A DNA stretch of 64,000 nt from Polyangia bacterium (lineage in GTDB: Bacteria; Myxococcota_A; Polyangia; Nannocystales; Nannocystaceae). Location: positions 124,001 through 188,000 of the forward strand of contig JAUIKS010000004.1 of the NCBI GenBank assembly GCA_030430565.1, in the 5' to 3' direction. Made by a program: the position numbers and the translations under genes. Every line of letters starts with the position of its first letter. Within the stretch, counting starts at the first letter, position 1. Under the pieces are notes generated by a model that saw only the letters and a list, made by a program, of their open reading frames with translations, was not told where the DNA came from and did no database searches. Positions 24,994 to 36,753 of this stretch are shown here, piece by piece.

Positions 24994-26751
24994 TTATTCT
25001 TTGCACAGCGCGCGCTCGCGGGCGCGCGGCTCCTCGTCGGCCTCGAGGGTAGCGAGATCGCAGTGGACCGCCGGGATGAAGGGGTTGACGCGGAGCGCTC
25101 GCGCGAGCGCGGCGCGGGCTCCCTCGAGGTCGCCCGCGCGAAGCCGCGCGCGACCCTCGGCCGCCGCGATGTTCGGCTGGTCCGGATCATCGCGCCCCGC
25201 CAGCTCGAGCAGCGGCACCGCGTCCTCTGGCTCGCCGAGGCGGAGGTAGAGCTCGCCGAGCCGACGCGCGAGCAGCGGGTCGCGCCGCGCACGATCGTCG
25301 AGCGCGCGCGCGCGCTCGTACTGCCTCGCGGCCGCGCCGAGGTGTCCGCGCAGCGTCAGCAGCACGCCGAGGCGCGCGTGCTGTCGCGCCTTCCCACCGC
25401 CGAGGTGCGAGAACACGTCGCCCAGCAGCTCCGGGTCTGGCTCGTCAGGACCGCGCGCCTCGCCCTCCTTCGGCTCCACGAACTCGATCTTTCGGAGGTC
25501 GCGCGCGCGCGCGTGCTTGAGGACGCGCGCGGTCTCCCGCCGCGCGTAGGAGCGCCAGCTCTCCTGGAAGCGCTCAAAGCGATCTCCCCAGGCCGTCGCG
25601 AGCGCCGCGCGGGCGTCGACGCCCCGCGCGATCTCGTCCAGCAGCACGCCGAGCCCGGCCTCGCCGCGCTCCGCCTGCAGCAGCGCGAGCATGGTCTGGA
25701 CCTCGGCGTAGGCGAGGGCGGCCTGCTCCTGCGACGGGAGCATAGCGACCGAGGGGTACATCGCGTCGAGCGTGATCAGCTCATCCTTGGTCAGCGCGGT
25801 CTGCAGCAGCTCGGCGCTCGCGGGCTCCAGCGGCGTCGCGCCCGATCGCCGCCAGCGCTGCTCAAACAGCTTGGCGAGGCCCTCCTGGACCCACACCGGC
25901 GCGTTGTTACCTGTCCGAAGGGTCACGAGGTAGTGCACGTACTCGTGGACCGCGGTGTCGATCCACGGGTAGCCCATCGGCATGACGCGCGGCGTGATCA
26001 TCATGATCCGCCGGTACTTCGTCACGCCCACCGTCCCGGTGGTGTAGACGTTGTCCCGCGTCAGCGGGGTGACCAGCGCGAGCTTCTCGGGCGCGTCGAG
26101 CAGCTCGAAGCGGACCGGCTCATCGGGCCACACGCCCAGGTCGGCGCCCAGCGCCGCGCGGGCGTCGGCCATCGCCTTGAACAGGTACGGCGCGATCAGG
26201 GCGTCGCGCTCGCTCGCGCAGACCAGCTCGACCTTGCCGTCGGCGCTGCGGATCACCTTCGGCGACGGCATGGCTCGCTGGGCGCCCCGGGCCAGCTCGA
26301 GGTAGTGGCGCGTGAGCTCCTCGAGCGGCGCGTTGCTCGGAAATTTGTCCGAGGCGAGCGCGCCCGCGAGCAGCGACTCGGCGCGCGGGTAGTCGGCCTC
26401 GTTGAAGGCGACCGCGCCGGCCTTGGCGTCGTGCACAGGGCCCGCCGGGATGCTCTCGACGGCCGCGCGCGCCGTCCGTAGGTCCCAGGCCGCGAGCGCG
26501 CGCTCGACCGCGTCGACCTGCTGCTGGGTGAGCGGCGCGAGCGGGACGCTCGGGCGCGTCTCCGCCGGGCGCGCCGAGGCGGCGGCGGAGTCGACCACGG
26601 CCTCGACGGACTCCTCCAGCGGCGTGCTCACGGTCTTCTCGACCGGCGGCGCCGCCGCGGCGCCCGGCGCCAGCAGCAGCGCGCCGAGCATAGCGAGCCC
26701 TGTGAGAGCGATGGTCCCGATAGGACCGTAGTGACGCGCGCGTGAGCTCAT
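24994..26751 (-). CDS. Exported gluzincin-type metalloprotease with C-terminal TPRs
   Basis: The product has 585 residues. A signal peptide (IALTGLAMLGALLLAPGAAAA) is followed by a helical region and a peptidase MA-like domain with HExxH (IDTAVHEYVHYLVTLRTG) and a downstream Glu in PVWVQEGLAKLFEQ, the gluzincin arrangement of two His and one Glu as zinc ligands. The last 150 residues carry TPR-like units (HLGAAARQYERARALDDRAR, GDLEGARAALARALRVNPFI). It is probably a periplasmic protease of unknown target. Its start overlaps the DUF4175-like gene stop by 4 bases, so the two are translationally coupled. Confidence 0.82.
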   Translation of the reverse strand: MSSRARHYGPIGTIALTGLAMLGALLLAPGAAAAPPVEKTVSTPLEESVEAVVDSAAASARPAETRPSVPLAPLTQQQVDAVERALAAWDLRTARAAVESIPAGPVHDAKAGAVAFNEADYPRAESLLAGALASDKFPSNAPLEELTRHYLELARGAQRAMPSPKVIRSADGKVELVCASERDALIAPYLFKAMADARAALGADLGVWPDEPVRFELLDAPEKLALVTPLTRDNVYTTGTVGVTKYRRIMMITPRVMPMGYPWIDTAVHEYVHYLVTLRTGNNAPVWVQEGLAKLFEQRWRRSGATPLEPASAELLQTALTKDELITLDAMYPSVAMLPSQEQAALAYAEVQTMLALLQAERGEAGLGVLLDEIARGVDARAALATAWGDRFERFQESWRSYARRETARVLKHARARDLRKIEFVEPKEGEARGPDEPDPELLGDVFSHLGGGKARQHARLGVLLTLRGHLGAAARQYERARALDDRARRDPLLARRLGELYLRLGEPEDAVPLLELAGRDDPDQPNIAAAEGRARLRAGDLEGARAALARALRVNPFIPAVHCDLATLEADEEPRARERALCKE

Positions 26752-29700
26752 CGCAGCAGCTCCTCGTAGTAGCGCTGGACCGAGTCATCAAAGCCCCGCG
26801 GCGCGCCCTCCCGCATCGCGTCGAGCAGCTCGTCGCGCAGGCTCCGATCGCGCTCCGACTCGGTCGAGGCGCGCTCGCGGGAGACGCTGCCGGCCGGGGG
26901 CGAGCTGCGTCGCAGGCTGTCGATCGCGCGCTGCAGCGAGTCGAGCGCGCGCCGCTGGGTGTCGAGCGCGTCGCCGCTGCGCAGCCGACCCAGGCGCTCG
27001 GCGCTCTCGTGCATCGACTCGCCCGCGCGCTTGAGCGCCGCGCTGCCCTCGTCGGGCAGCTGGCTCGCGATCTCGTCCTTCAGGAGCTCGTCGGCCCGGC
27101 TCCGCAGCCCCTCCTGCAGCGTCTCGAGCTCTTGAAAGCGCTTGGCGTCGGGCGGGCCCAGGACCTCGGAGGGCGGCGCCAGCGTGCGCTCGAGCTCATC
27201 CCGCAGCGCCCGGGCTTGGTCGCGCATTCGCGTGAGCTCCTGACCCTCGCGCTCGCGCGTCTCGGCGCCCTCGAGCGCGCGGTCGAGCGCGTGGGTGAGT
27301 CGATCGGCGAGCTCAAAGCTCTCGAGCGCCCGCGCCCCGTCATCTTCCCCGGCGCGCCCGCCGAAACCCTGGGGGGTCTTCGTCGGCGACGTCATCTGGG
27401 GGGACTCGGGGGCGCTCGCCGGCTGGGGGGCGCTCGACTTCTCCAGCTGCCGCGTCTCCGTCGGCTCCGCGTCCTTCTTGGCGACTTCGCCGACTTCGCC
27501 GGCGGCCGCGCGCGGCTGATCGCCCCCCCCATCTTTGTTCGACGCGCTCGTCTCGCGGTCGTCTTGAGAGGACGCGCGCATCAGCTGCTCGAGCGCCTCG
27601 CGGGCGTCCTCGATCCCGCGTCGGCCCTCGCGACCGACGCGCGCGTCGTTGATCGACTCGAGGCGCTCTCGCAGCGACCGGGCCGCGCGCTCGAGCTTGC
27701 TGCGCTGGGCGGCCGCGAGCGGCTGATCCTCCACGGCGTCGCGCCAGCGGTTGTGCAGCGCCTCGCTGCGACCGCGCACGCTCGTCTCCTCGTCCTGGAG
27801 CCGGCTGAGCTCGCGCAGCAGCTTGATCCTGCGCTGCTCCTCGGGCGACACGCGCGCGTCCGCGGCGTCGTCCTGGGCCATGCGGTCCTGGACCGAGTCC
27901 CGCAGATCGCGGATCTCGTCCATGGTCTCGTGGGCGCGCTCGAGCGCGCCGTCGACGTCGCCCCGCCGGACCTGCTCGAGCACGTCCTGGTCGCGGATCT
28001 GCTGCTCGAGCGCTTCGAAGGCGTCGAGGTTCATGAACTCCTCGCCGACCTCCTTGCGCAGCATCGCGCGGGCCTCGGCGATGCGGCGCAGATCGTCGAG
28101 GATGCGCTGGTGCAGCTGCTCGATCGCGCCGCGCACGGACTCATCACCAGCGCGCAGCAGCTCGAGCAGCTCGATCAGGCGCTGCTGCGAGGCCTGCAGC
28201 CGGGCGACGAGCTGCTCGAGGCGCGTGATGATCTGGTTGTCGACCAGGTCGTCGACGCGGATGATCTCGTCCTCGAGCTGCGCGACCTGCTTGTCGTTGT
28301 GCTTGCCGAGGCGGGGCAGCAGGCGCTCGAGGGCCGCGTCCGTGGCCGCGTCGACCGAGCGTCGATCGAGGTCGCTCGCCAGCTCCCCGTGCAGCTCGAG
28401 CTCGGCGCGCTGCAGCGCGAGCAGGCGCCCGTGGATCGCCGACAGCGTCGCCACGTCGCGCTCGGGCGTCAGCGCGTCGACGCTGAGCGAGTCGATCAGC
28501 AGGCCCAGCGCCGCGAGCAGCTGGCCGCTCTGGCCATTGAGGTCGCGGGCGCGTCGGACTCGCAGCCGCGCGGGGCCGAGCACGCTCACGTCCTCCACCT
28601 CGTCCGGTCCCGCGAAGGCCAGCGTCATCATCCGGGCGGCGAGCAGGTCGACGGCCATGTCCCGCAGCTCCCGCAGGCCCTCGATGTTGGCCGCGTGTTC
28701 GCTCTCCTCGTCGCGCACCTCCAGCCGCATCCGGGCCGAGCGCGAGACCTTCCCCGGCGGGTCCGGCAGCGGCTCGACGCCGAGCCCGGGATCGTTGTCG
28801 CGGACCTCGATCCAGTAGGTCAGCTCGGTGCGATCCTCGATCGCCAGGGTCGAGAGGTCCCAGGTGTAGCGGCGCGTCCACGAGCGCGCGCCGTCGGGTG
28901 GTGTCCCGGCGGACAGGCGCGCGGTCTCGACGGTCGCCTCGCCGTCCTCGCCGAGCACGGGCCGCTCAAACACCAGCGTCGCGCTGACCAGCCCGAAGTC
29001 GTCGCGGGCGCGGAAGCGGATGTCGACCGACTCCAGCTCCGAGGGCGCGCGGCGGCTCTCGGGCAGCGGCAGCAGCTCGACCTCGGGCGCGGCGTCGGCC
29101 TCGATCTGGATCGGCGTCGGCGGCGAGCGCTGATAGCGGGAGGAGTCGCTCGCGATCAGCCAGCTGCCGGGGCCGCGCGCGACGAAGGCGGCCGTCAGCG
29201 CGCGGGCGGCCCCCTCGTCGGGCGCGTCCGAGGTAGCGCTCTTCGGGACAGGTTGATCGCGCGGCGCGGCGCGCTCGAAGGGCACCCGCGTCACCGTGGG
29301 ATCCGATCCCGGCGCGCGCCCTCGATCTTGCACAAGGGTCAGGTACACGCGATCGGGCCGCTCCAGCAGCTCGGGGTCGCGGGGGATCATCTCGAGCTCG
29401 ATCTCGGTCCCGGCGGGGACCCGCAGCGCGCCGCTGGGGTTGCGCAGGATCCTGGGCGCGCGGCGGGTGTGCGCGGGGAACTCGAGGGTCACGGAGAGCG
29501 ACGTCCACGGCGGCTCCGGCGGGGGCAGGGGGCGGCCGTCGCGGCCCTCGAGCAGCAGCGCGTAGCCGGCCGTGAAGCCGTCGCTCAGGCGCGCGCCGGC
29601 GAGCAGCAGCAGGCTCGCGACCAGCAGCGTGGCGCCGACACGGACGCGCGAGGGCGGGAGCGCGTCCTCGGGCGCGGGGTCGCGGGCGCGCAGCCGGTGG

Positions 29701-30140
29701 CAGACATCCTCGACGTAGGCGCCGGCCAGCGTCGCGGACGAACCAGGAGGAGAGAGCGCGGCAGCGGCCGCACGGTCCGCGCCCTCGATCGTGGTCCACA
29801 GCTCGAGCGCGCCGAGCAGCTCGTGAAACAGCCCAGGCGCGCCCTCAATTCTGCCGACACGCGCGACCGTCCGGGCGGTCCGCAGCGGCGAGCCACAGGC
29901 TCGGCGCAGCGATAGCGTGAACCGCGCGATGCCCACGGCGAGCGAGATGGCGGCGACACCGACCGCGATCGGTCGGAGCAGGTCGCCGCGCGCGGTCCAA
30001 CCGGCTAACAGCACCGCGACGGTCATGAGTCCAAGGGCGCCAGCGGCGGCGACCAGCGCCCCCCACGTCAGCTCACGCTGTACAAGGAGCCGGCGTACAC
30101 GCGTCAAAAAACGCAGGATCTCGTGCGGGGGTCTCGCCAT
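26748..30140 (-). CDS. Large membrane-anchored coiled-coil protein (DUF4175-like)
   Basis: The product has 1130 residues. Two N-terminal membrane helices (GALVAAAGALGLMTVAVLLA and LLRPIAVGVAAISLAVGIAR) and a third near residue 165 precede a region of beta-sandwich character with IRFRARDDFGLVSATLVFER and TYWIEVRDNDPG. About 600 residues of charged, Leu-heptad helix follow. This is the architecture of the DUF4175/TIGR02302 group, whose biochemical role is not established. ATG 30140 (MARPPHEILRFLTRVRRLL) is chosen because it directly precedes the anchor; upstream residues look like intergenic sequence. It is coupled to the downstream metalloprotease gene and divergent from the ECF sigma gene. 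Confidence 0.8.
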   Translation of the reverse strand: MARPPHEILRFLTRVRRLLVQRELTWGALVAAAGALGLMTVAVLLAGWTARGDLLRPIAVGVAAISLAVGIARFTLSLRRACGSPLRTARTVARVGRIEGAPGLFHELLGALELWTTIEGADRAAAAALSPPGSSATLAGAYVEDVCHRLRARDPAPEDALPPSRVRVGATLLVASLLLLAGARLSDGFTAGYALLLEGRDGRPLPPPEPPWTSLSVTLEFPAHTRRAPRILRNPSGALRVPAGTEIELEMIPRDPELLERPDRVYLTLVQDRGRAPGSDPTVTRVPFERAAPRDQPVPKSATSDAPDEGAARALTAAFVARGPGSWLIASDSSRYQRSPPTPIQIEADAAPEVELLPLPESRRAPSELESVDIRFRARDDFGLVSATLVFERPVLGEDGEATVETARLSAGTPPDGARSWTRRYTWDLSTLAIEDRTELTYWIEVRDNDPGLGVEPLPDPPGKVSRSARMRLEVRDEESEHAANIEGLRELRDMAVDLLAARMMTLAFAGPDEVEDVSVLGPARLRVRRARDLNGQSGQLLAALGLLIDSLSVDALTPERDVATLSAIHGRLLALQRAELELHGELASDLDRRSVDAATDAALERLLPRLGKHNDKQVAQLEDEIIRVDDLVDNQIITRLEQLVARLQASQQRLIELLELLRAGDESVRGAIEQLHQRILDDLRRIAEARAMLRKEVGEEFMNLDAFEALEQQIRDQDVLEQVRRGDVDGALERAHETMDEIRDLRDSVQDRMAQDDAADARVSPEEQRRIKLLRELSRLQDEETSVRGRSEALHNRWRDAVEDQPLAAAQRSKLERAARSLRERLESINDARVGREGRRGIEDAREALEQLMRASSQDDRETSASNKDGGGDQPRAAAGEVGEVAKKDAEPTETRQLEKSSAPQPASAPESPQMTSPTKTPQGFGGRAGEDDGARALESFELADRLTHALDRALEGAETREREGQELTRMRDQARALRDELERTLAPPSEVLGPPDAKRFQELETLQEGLRSRADELLKDEIASQLPDEGSAALKRAGESMHESAERLGRLRSGDALDTQRRALDSLQRAIDSLRRSSPPAGSVSRERASTESERDRSLRDELLDAMREGAPRGFDDSVQRYYEELLR

Positions 30141-30413
30141 CGCGTCAGTTACGCCACGCGCATCGCGGAAGTCGGGTATAACCGCCAGCGCAGGGGGAGT
30201 CACCTGGCTCGACTGATGCCGCGACGTGGCGTGGGTCGCTGGTCCTCCTGCTCCAGCCCGCCCACACTGACCCCGCACAAGGTCGCGCGCATATCAGATC
30301 GCATCGCCTCAACTTGTCATGTCTCGCGTTCGAACGCATTCCGCACGGCCTCCGCGCCCTGTGCGCTCCCTGAATAGGGCGGCCTAACCCGCCGTCCAAG
30401 GACGAAGGCAAAC

Positions 30414-31091
30414 GTGGTTTCACCAGAGGCCGACGATCGCGAGCTGGTACTCGCCTCGCAACAAGGCGACCGACAAGCGTTCAAGTATCTGATGCAGCGC
30501 TATCAGCGCAAGGTCTATCAGATCGCGTACGGGTTCTTGCGAAACCAGGAAGACGCGCTCGACGTCGTCCAAGAGAGCTTCATCAAGGTCCATCGATACC
30601 TTGGGAACTTCGAGGGCAACTCGAGCTTCTACACCTGGCTTTATCGCATCGTGACCAACCTCTGCATCGATCACCTGCGCAAGAACAAGCGGCATCGCGC
30701 GCTCGAGTTCGATGATGGCCTTCGCCACGACGGCAAGGGCGAGGAGCCGGCGGGCACCGCGATCAAGCCGCTCACGAACATGGGCGATCCAGCCCATAGC
30801 CTCCAGCGTCGCGAGATCCTCCACGCGGTCCAGGACGGCCTGAAGTACCTCAGCGACAAGCACCGCGCCGTCATCGTCATGCGCGAGCTTCAGGGCATGT
30901 CCTACGAGGAGATGGCCAAGGCCATGGGTTGCTCCAAGGGCACGATCATGAGCCGGCTGTTCCACGCGCGGCGCAACATGCAAAAGCACCTCAAGGAGCG
31001 ACTCGGCTACCAGGCCCGCGAAAAGGATTCCAATAAAATCCGATCGAGGAAGTCTAAGAACATGCAGACCCGGGAGGCTGCAGTTTCATGA
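30414..31091 (+). CDS. ECF (sigma-70 family) RNA polymerase sigma factor
   Basis: The product has 225 residues. Region 2 is clear ([60 protein letters not shown]), followed by a linker and region 4 with the helix-turn-helix ([31 protein letters not shown]). The sequence is closest in style to RpoE/SigW-type ECF factors. A basic 25-residue tail (KIRSRKSKN) follows region 4. GTG 30414 is preceded by AAGGACGAAGG. Its stop overlaps the next gene's ATG (ATGA), so it is translationally coupled to a membrane anti-sigma-like protein that probably controls it. Confidence 0.95.
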   Translation: MVSPEADDRELVLASQQGDRQAFKYLMQRYQRKVYQIAYGFLRNQEDALDVVQESFIKVHRYLGNFEGNSSFYTWLYRIVTNLCIDHLRKNKRHRALEFDDGLRHDGKGEEPAGTAIKPLTNMGDPAHSLQRREILHAVQDGLKYLSDKHRAVIVMRELQGMSYEEMAKAMGCSKGTIMSRLFHARRNMQKHLKERLGYQAREKDSNKIRSRKSKNMQTREAAVS

Positions 31092-31810
31092 CACAGGCCA
31101 CACAACAGGTCTCCGAGTCGCAGCTCGACGCGTTCTTTGACGATGAGCTGCCCGCCCGCGAGCGCGCGATCGTGGAGCAGTTCTTGGCCGAAGAGCCCGA
31201 CGCGATGGCGCAGTTCGAAGAGCTCGGACATTTGCGCCAGGCGATTTGCGACAGCTTCGAGGAGGAGGCCGCGCGCGTTCCCGAGGCGCGATTTGAGCAG
31301 ATCTGGGACGAGATCGAGCGAACGATCGACAGCGACGCGCGGCTGCAGAGCGCCGCGAATACGCGCGAGTCGATCTGGTCGCGACTGGCCGCGTTTATGC
31401 AGCCGGTCTGGCGGCCGGCGCTGGCTGTCGGCGGCGTCGCGGCCGTCGCCGCGCTGATCCTGAGCACCGGGCGTATCACCGATATCGACGCGAATAACGG
31501 ACCGCAGGTCGCGTCGAAGACTGCGGCGGCGGACGACGAGTCGGACGCCGCGGTGAAGAAGGTGAATCACGAGGCCAAAGACGCAGCCCCCGCCCCGGCG
31601 CCGACCATCGCCGCGGCACGGCCTGTCAACGTCGCTCCAGAGGCGCAGGGACCGTTCCCGAAGCCGAACGAGGCGGCGGCCGAGATCGAGGAGATCGACT
31701 TCGGCACGAACGGCGGGCAGATCGATCAGATCGAGGGCAAGTCGGGCACCGTGACGGTCATCTGGGTGACCGAGGACGAAGATCCCGCGGACAGTGAGCG
31801 CGCGCTATGA
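31088..31810 (+). CDS. Membrane-bound anti-sigma-factor-like protein without zinc motif
   Basis: The product has 240 residues. The N-terminal [20 protein letters not shown] and the helical segment after it resemble anti-sigma domains. The zinc-binding HxxxCxxC of ZAS proteins is absent; the cytoplasmic part has no Cys. One membrane helix ([17 protein letters not shown], about residues 117-133) separates it from a Pro/Ala-rich periplasmic part ending in an acidic tail ([13 protein letters not shown]). Position and topology argue that it tethers the ECF factor encoded directly upstream. The third gene overlaps its stop by 4 bases. Confidence 0.78.
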   Translation: MTQATQQVSESQLDAFFDDELPARERAIVEQFLAEEPDAMAQFEELGHLRQAICDSFEEEAARVPEARFEQIWDEIERTIDSDARLQSAANTRESIWSRLAAFMQPVWRPALAVGGVAAVAALILSTGRITDIDANNGPQVASKTAAADDESDAAVKKVNHEAKDAAPAPAPTIAAARPVNVAPEAQGPFPKPNEAAAEIEEIDFGTNGGQIDQIEGKSGTVTVIWVTEDEDPADSERAL

Positions 31811-32334
31811 ACTACCGAATGACAACCCGCCGGCTGCTTGCATCGACACTCGGGCTGGCGCTGCTGCCCGCGCTGAGCCTCACCGCGGTCGTCGCGGCGC
31901 CGAGCGTCGCGCAGGCGGCCGAGGCCAGCGCCGAGTGCCAGGTTCACTCTGTGCTGGCGCTTAAGACAGGTGATGGCACGATCCCCGAGAACCTCAAGTT
32001 CATCGCCGATCTGCTGAAGGCCGATCAGTTCGCGGCGTACAAGAGCTTCCGCCTGCTCGAGAGCAAGCACCTCGCGTTCGAGCACAACAACCCGGCGTCC
32101 GCGACGATGACGACCGGCCACAAGCTCACGCTGGAGTTCCTCGGCGCCGACGCCGAGAGCACGAAGCTCACGCTGCGCGCGAAGCTCTCGGCGCGCTCCG
32201 GCGAGGGCTCGCTGGTCGACACGCGGCTGCACCTCCCCAACAACGGCATCGTGCTGTTCGGCGGCGTGCGTCACGACGACGGCAAGGTCGTCTTCGCGAT
32301 CCACTGCAAGCAGGTCGCGGCCGCCAAGAAGTAA
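31807..32334 (+). CDS. Secreted protein encoded with the sigma/anti-sigma pair
   Basis: The product has 175 residues with a clear signal peptide (LLASTLGLALLPALSLTAVV ending AQAAEA). The mature part is beta-rich, with two Cys that could form a disulfide (AECQVHSVLALK near the N-terminus and FAIHCKQVAAAKK at the end). KLTLEFLGADAESTKLTLRA is typical of its amphipathic strands. No family recognised. The 4-base overlap with the anti-sigma-like gene makes it the third member of the operon. A periplasmic sensor or effector role is inference. Confidence 0.72.
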   Translation: MNYRMTTRRLLASTLGLALLPALSLTAVVAAPSVAQAAEASAECQVHSVLALKTGDGTIPENLKFIADLLKADQFAAYKSFRLLESKHLAFEHNNPASATMTTGHKLTLEFLGADAESTKLTLRAKLSARSGEGSLVDTRLHLPNNGIVLFGGVRHDDGKVVFAIHCKQVAAAKK

Positions 32335-32346
32335 TATGATTGTATG

Positions 32347-32368
32347 GTCATGACCCTTGGGTCATGAC
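32347..32368. promoter_or_regulatory. Inverted-repeat motif downstream of the sigma operon
   Basis: A perfect 10-base inverted repeat (GTCATGACCC and GGGTCATGAC) separated by TT begins 12 bases after the operon's last stop. Its core TGACCCTTGGGTCATGAC recurs exactly at 45043-45060, again just after the last stop codon of an operon. The two-base spacer argues for a protein-binding DNA palindrome, although an RNA hairpin with a CCTTGG loop is also possible. Confidence 0.65.
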
Positions 32369-32380
32369 TGTGCGAGCGGG

Positions 32381-32410
32381 CGCCCCCGTCAGCGTGAGCC
32401 GGCGGGGGCG
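32381..32410 (+). terminator. Possible GC hairpin after the sigma operon
   Basis: CGCCCCCG (32381-32388) can pair with CGGGGGCG (32403-32410) around a 14-base loop. No U-tract follows, so intrinsic termination is doubtful. The rest of the gap to 32637 contains only GC-rich sequence without a convincing gene. Confidence 0.35.
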
Positions 32411-32637
32411 ATGTCGTTGGGGGCGCGTGTACAGGCAAGCATCGCGCGGCGCTCGGCTCGCGCGGGCACGCGCAGCTACGCGCCGAGGCGCGGCGCGGGT
32501 GAGCGGAGCCGCGCGAGCGCGGGGCGAAGTCGAGCGCGCGTGTGACGTCTCCGCGCGGGAAGCTCCTGCGCGGCCCAGGCGTGTTGGAGGAGGGGTGCGA
32601 AGACGATATGCTGCGTCCGGGCGTTGAGCGGCCGTAA

Positions 32638-35172
<2,535 letters not shown>

Positions 35173-35226
35173 GTCAGCGTCGTCACCGGCTCGTCCGTTC
35201 CTTTGCCCGCGCGCGCGATCCGGCGC

Positions 35227-36720
35227 ATGATGGACGGCATGCCCGTCCGCGGACTCGGTCTCGCCATCGGCGTAGCGATCGCGTTCGCGCCCATGGTCGC
35301 GGACGCCCAGGAGGTCCTCGTGCAGGGCGATCGCCGGATCGAGGATCCGGGCGCCCGCGGTGAGCGGAAGTTCCACGGCGAGGCGCGGCTGGGCGCGCGC
35401 GCGGGCTTCATCGTCGAGGACCCGATGTTCAGCGTCGAGCCGTCGGTGACCTTTGACCTGCGCGAGATCGTGCCCCTCGAGTTTCGGCTCGGCGCCGACC
35501 TTCGCCTGCGGATGGTCGATCGCGCGCCGGAGCAGGGGCAGGTGATCCGCGGGACCGACTGGGACGAGCCCGGGGACTTCATCACGATCCTGCAGGCGCT
35601 GCACTACCGCGACGCGTTCGTGTTCGCGCGGCACGGTCAGCTCGAGGTCGACCTGCGCGCGGGCGCGCTCGGCCGCGTCCAGCTCGGCCACGGCAGCTTG
35701 GTGCAGGGCTACGCCAACAGCCTCGATGTCGATCGTCGGCGCACCGGGATCGACTTCGCGCTGCTGGTCGACGGCCTGCTGCTCGAGCAGCCCGCCGGGA
35801 TCGAGCTAGGCCTGTTTGTCGCCGACCTCAGCGGACAGCAGCCGCTCGGCGCTCGGCTCGGCGGCCACTGGGCCGGCGCCGGGATCGGCTTCACCGTGAT
35901 CGGCGATCCGCTCGCGCCCCGCGTGCTCGTGCCAGCCGAGCCGCCCGACGCGCGGCGGGTCGACGACACGAACTACCTGGTCTCGAGCGGTGGGCGCGGG
36001 GTCGTGGGGCTCGGGCTCGACTTGACCTATCGCTTCACCGATCGCTGGCGCTACTGGATCAGCCCGTACCTCGATCTCAACGCCATGCCGGGCCTCGGCC
36101 GCGGGCTGCACGCCGGCCTCGATCTCGAGTTCGCGCTGGGGCGACGCCGGGCCGTGCATCTCGGCTTCGTCGGCGAGTTCACCTACGGCGACGAGAGCTA
36201 CGATCCCAGCTACTTCGACGTCTTCTACTCGATGCAGCGCGCGCAGGCGCGGTTCGTCGCGTACCCCGATGACCTCCCGGCGGGCTTCGGCGCGACCGCG
36301 AGCACGAAGTACGGCTTCGTCGAGGCCACGGATCTGCGCGGCGCGGGCGGCTACGGGGCGATTCGCTTCGCCCACGACAGCGGCGGCTACGCCGAGACCG
36401 GCTACCGTTATCGCCCCGGCGCGCTGGGCCACAGCTGGGAGACCCGCGTCGGCGTGGACTTGCCCGAGGTTCAGCTCGCGCTGCTGCTCGCGCACCGCGG
36501 CGAGCTCGGCTTCAACATCATCGAGCCCGCGGGCACGCTCGTGAACTTCGAACTCAACGTGCCGGTGCTCCGCTACCTCGACGTCTCCGCGTCCGCCGGC
36601 TGGCTCCACAGCACGCGTCGGCCGGTCGGCGGCGACGCGACCGCGGGGCGCCCCGCGACCGGGTTTGTGGGCGGCGCCGGCCTCGTGCTACTCGGGGTCG
36701 CGGGCCGCGTTCCGTGGTGA
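35227..36720 (+). CDS. Probable outer-membrane beta-barrel protein
   Basis: The product has about 497 residues with a signal peptide (LGLAIGVAIAFAPMVADAQ). The mature part has alternating hydrophobic strands and ends in an aromatic residue (VLLGVAGRVPW), as barrel proteins often do. Segments such as GLGLDLTYRFTDRWRYWISP and YGAIRFAHDSGGYAETGYRY are typical barrel strands. No family recognised. The start could be ATG 35227, 35230 or 35239; all keep the signal peptide. It sits between the AsmA/GT51 gene and trmH on the same strand. Confidence 0.75.
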   Translation: MMDGMPVRGLGLAIGVAIAFAPMVADAQEVLVQGDRRIEDPGARGERKFHGEARLGARAGFIVEDPMFSVEPSVTFDLREIVPLEFRLGADLRLRMVDRAPEQGQVIRGTDWDEPGDFITILQALHYRDAFVFARHGQLEVDLRAGALGRVQLGHGSLVQGYANSLDVDRRRTGIDFALLVDGLLLEQPAGIELGLFVADLSGQQPLGARLGGHWAGAGIGFTVIGDPLAPRVLVPAEPPDARRVDDTNYLVSSGGRGVVGLGLDLTYRFTDRWRYWISPYLDLNAMPGLGRGLHAGLDLEFALGRRRAVHLGFVGEFTYGDESYDPSYFDVFYSMQRAQARFVAYPDDLPAGFGATASTKYGFVEATDLRGAGGYGAIRFAHDSGGYAETGYRYRPGALGHSWETRVGVDLPEVQLALLLAHRGELGFNIIEPAGTLVNFELNVPVLRYLDVSASAGWLHSTRRPVGGDATAGRPATGFVGGAGLVLLGVAGRVPW

Positions 36721-36753
36721 GCGCCGCCGCGAGCGGTTCACTCCAGGTCACCG

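Noticed and set aside
26742..29915. 1057-codon open frame on the plus strand opposite the coiled-coil gene
   Set aside because: Its composition is low-complexity Arg/Ala/Leu, typical of antisense frames in GC-rich DNA; the minus-strand product has membrane helices and heptads.
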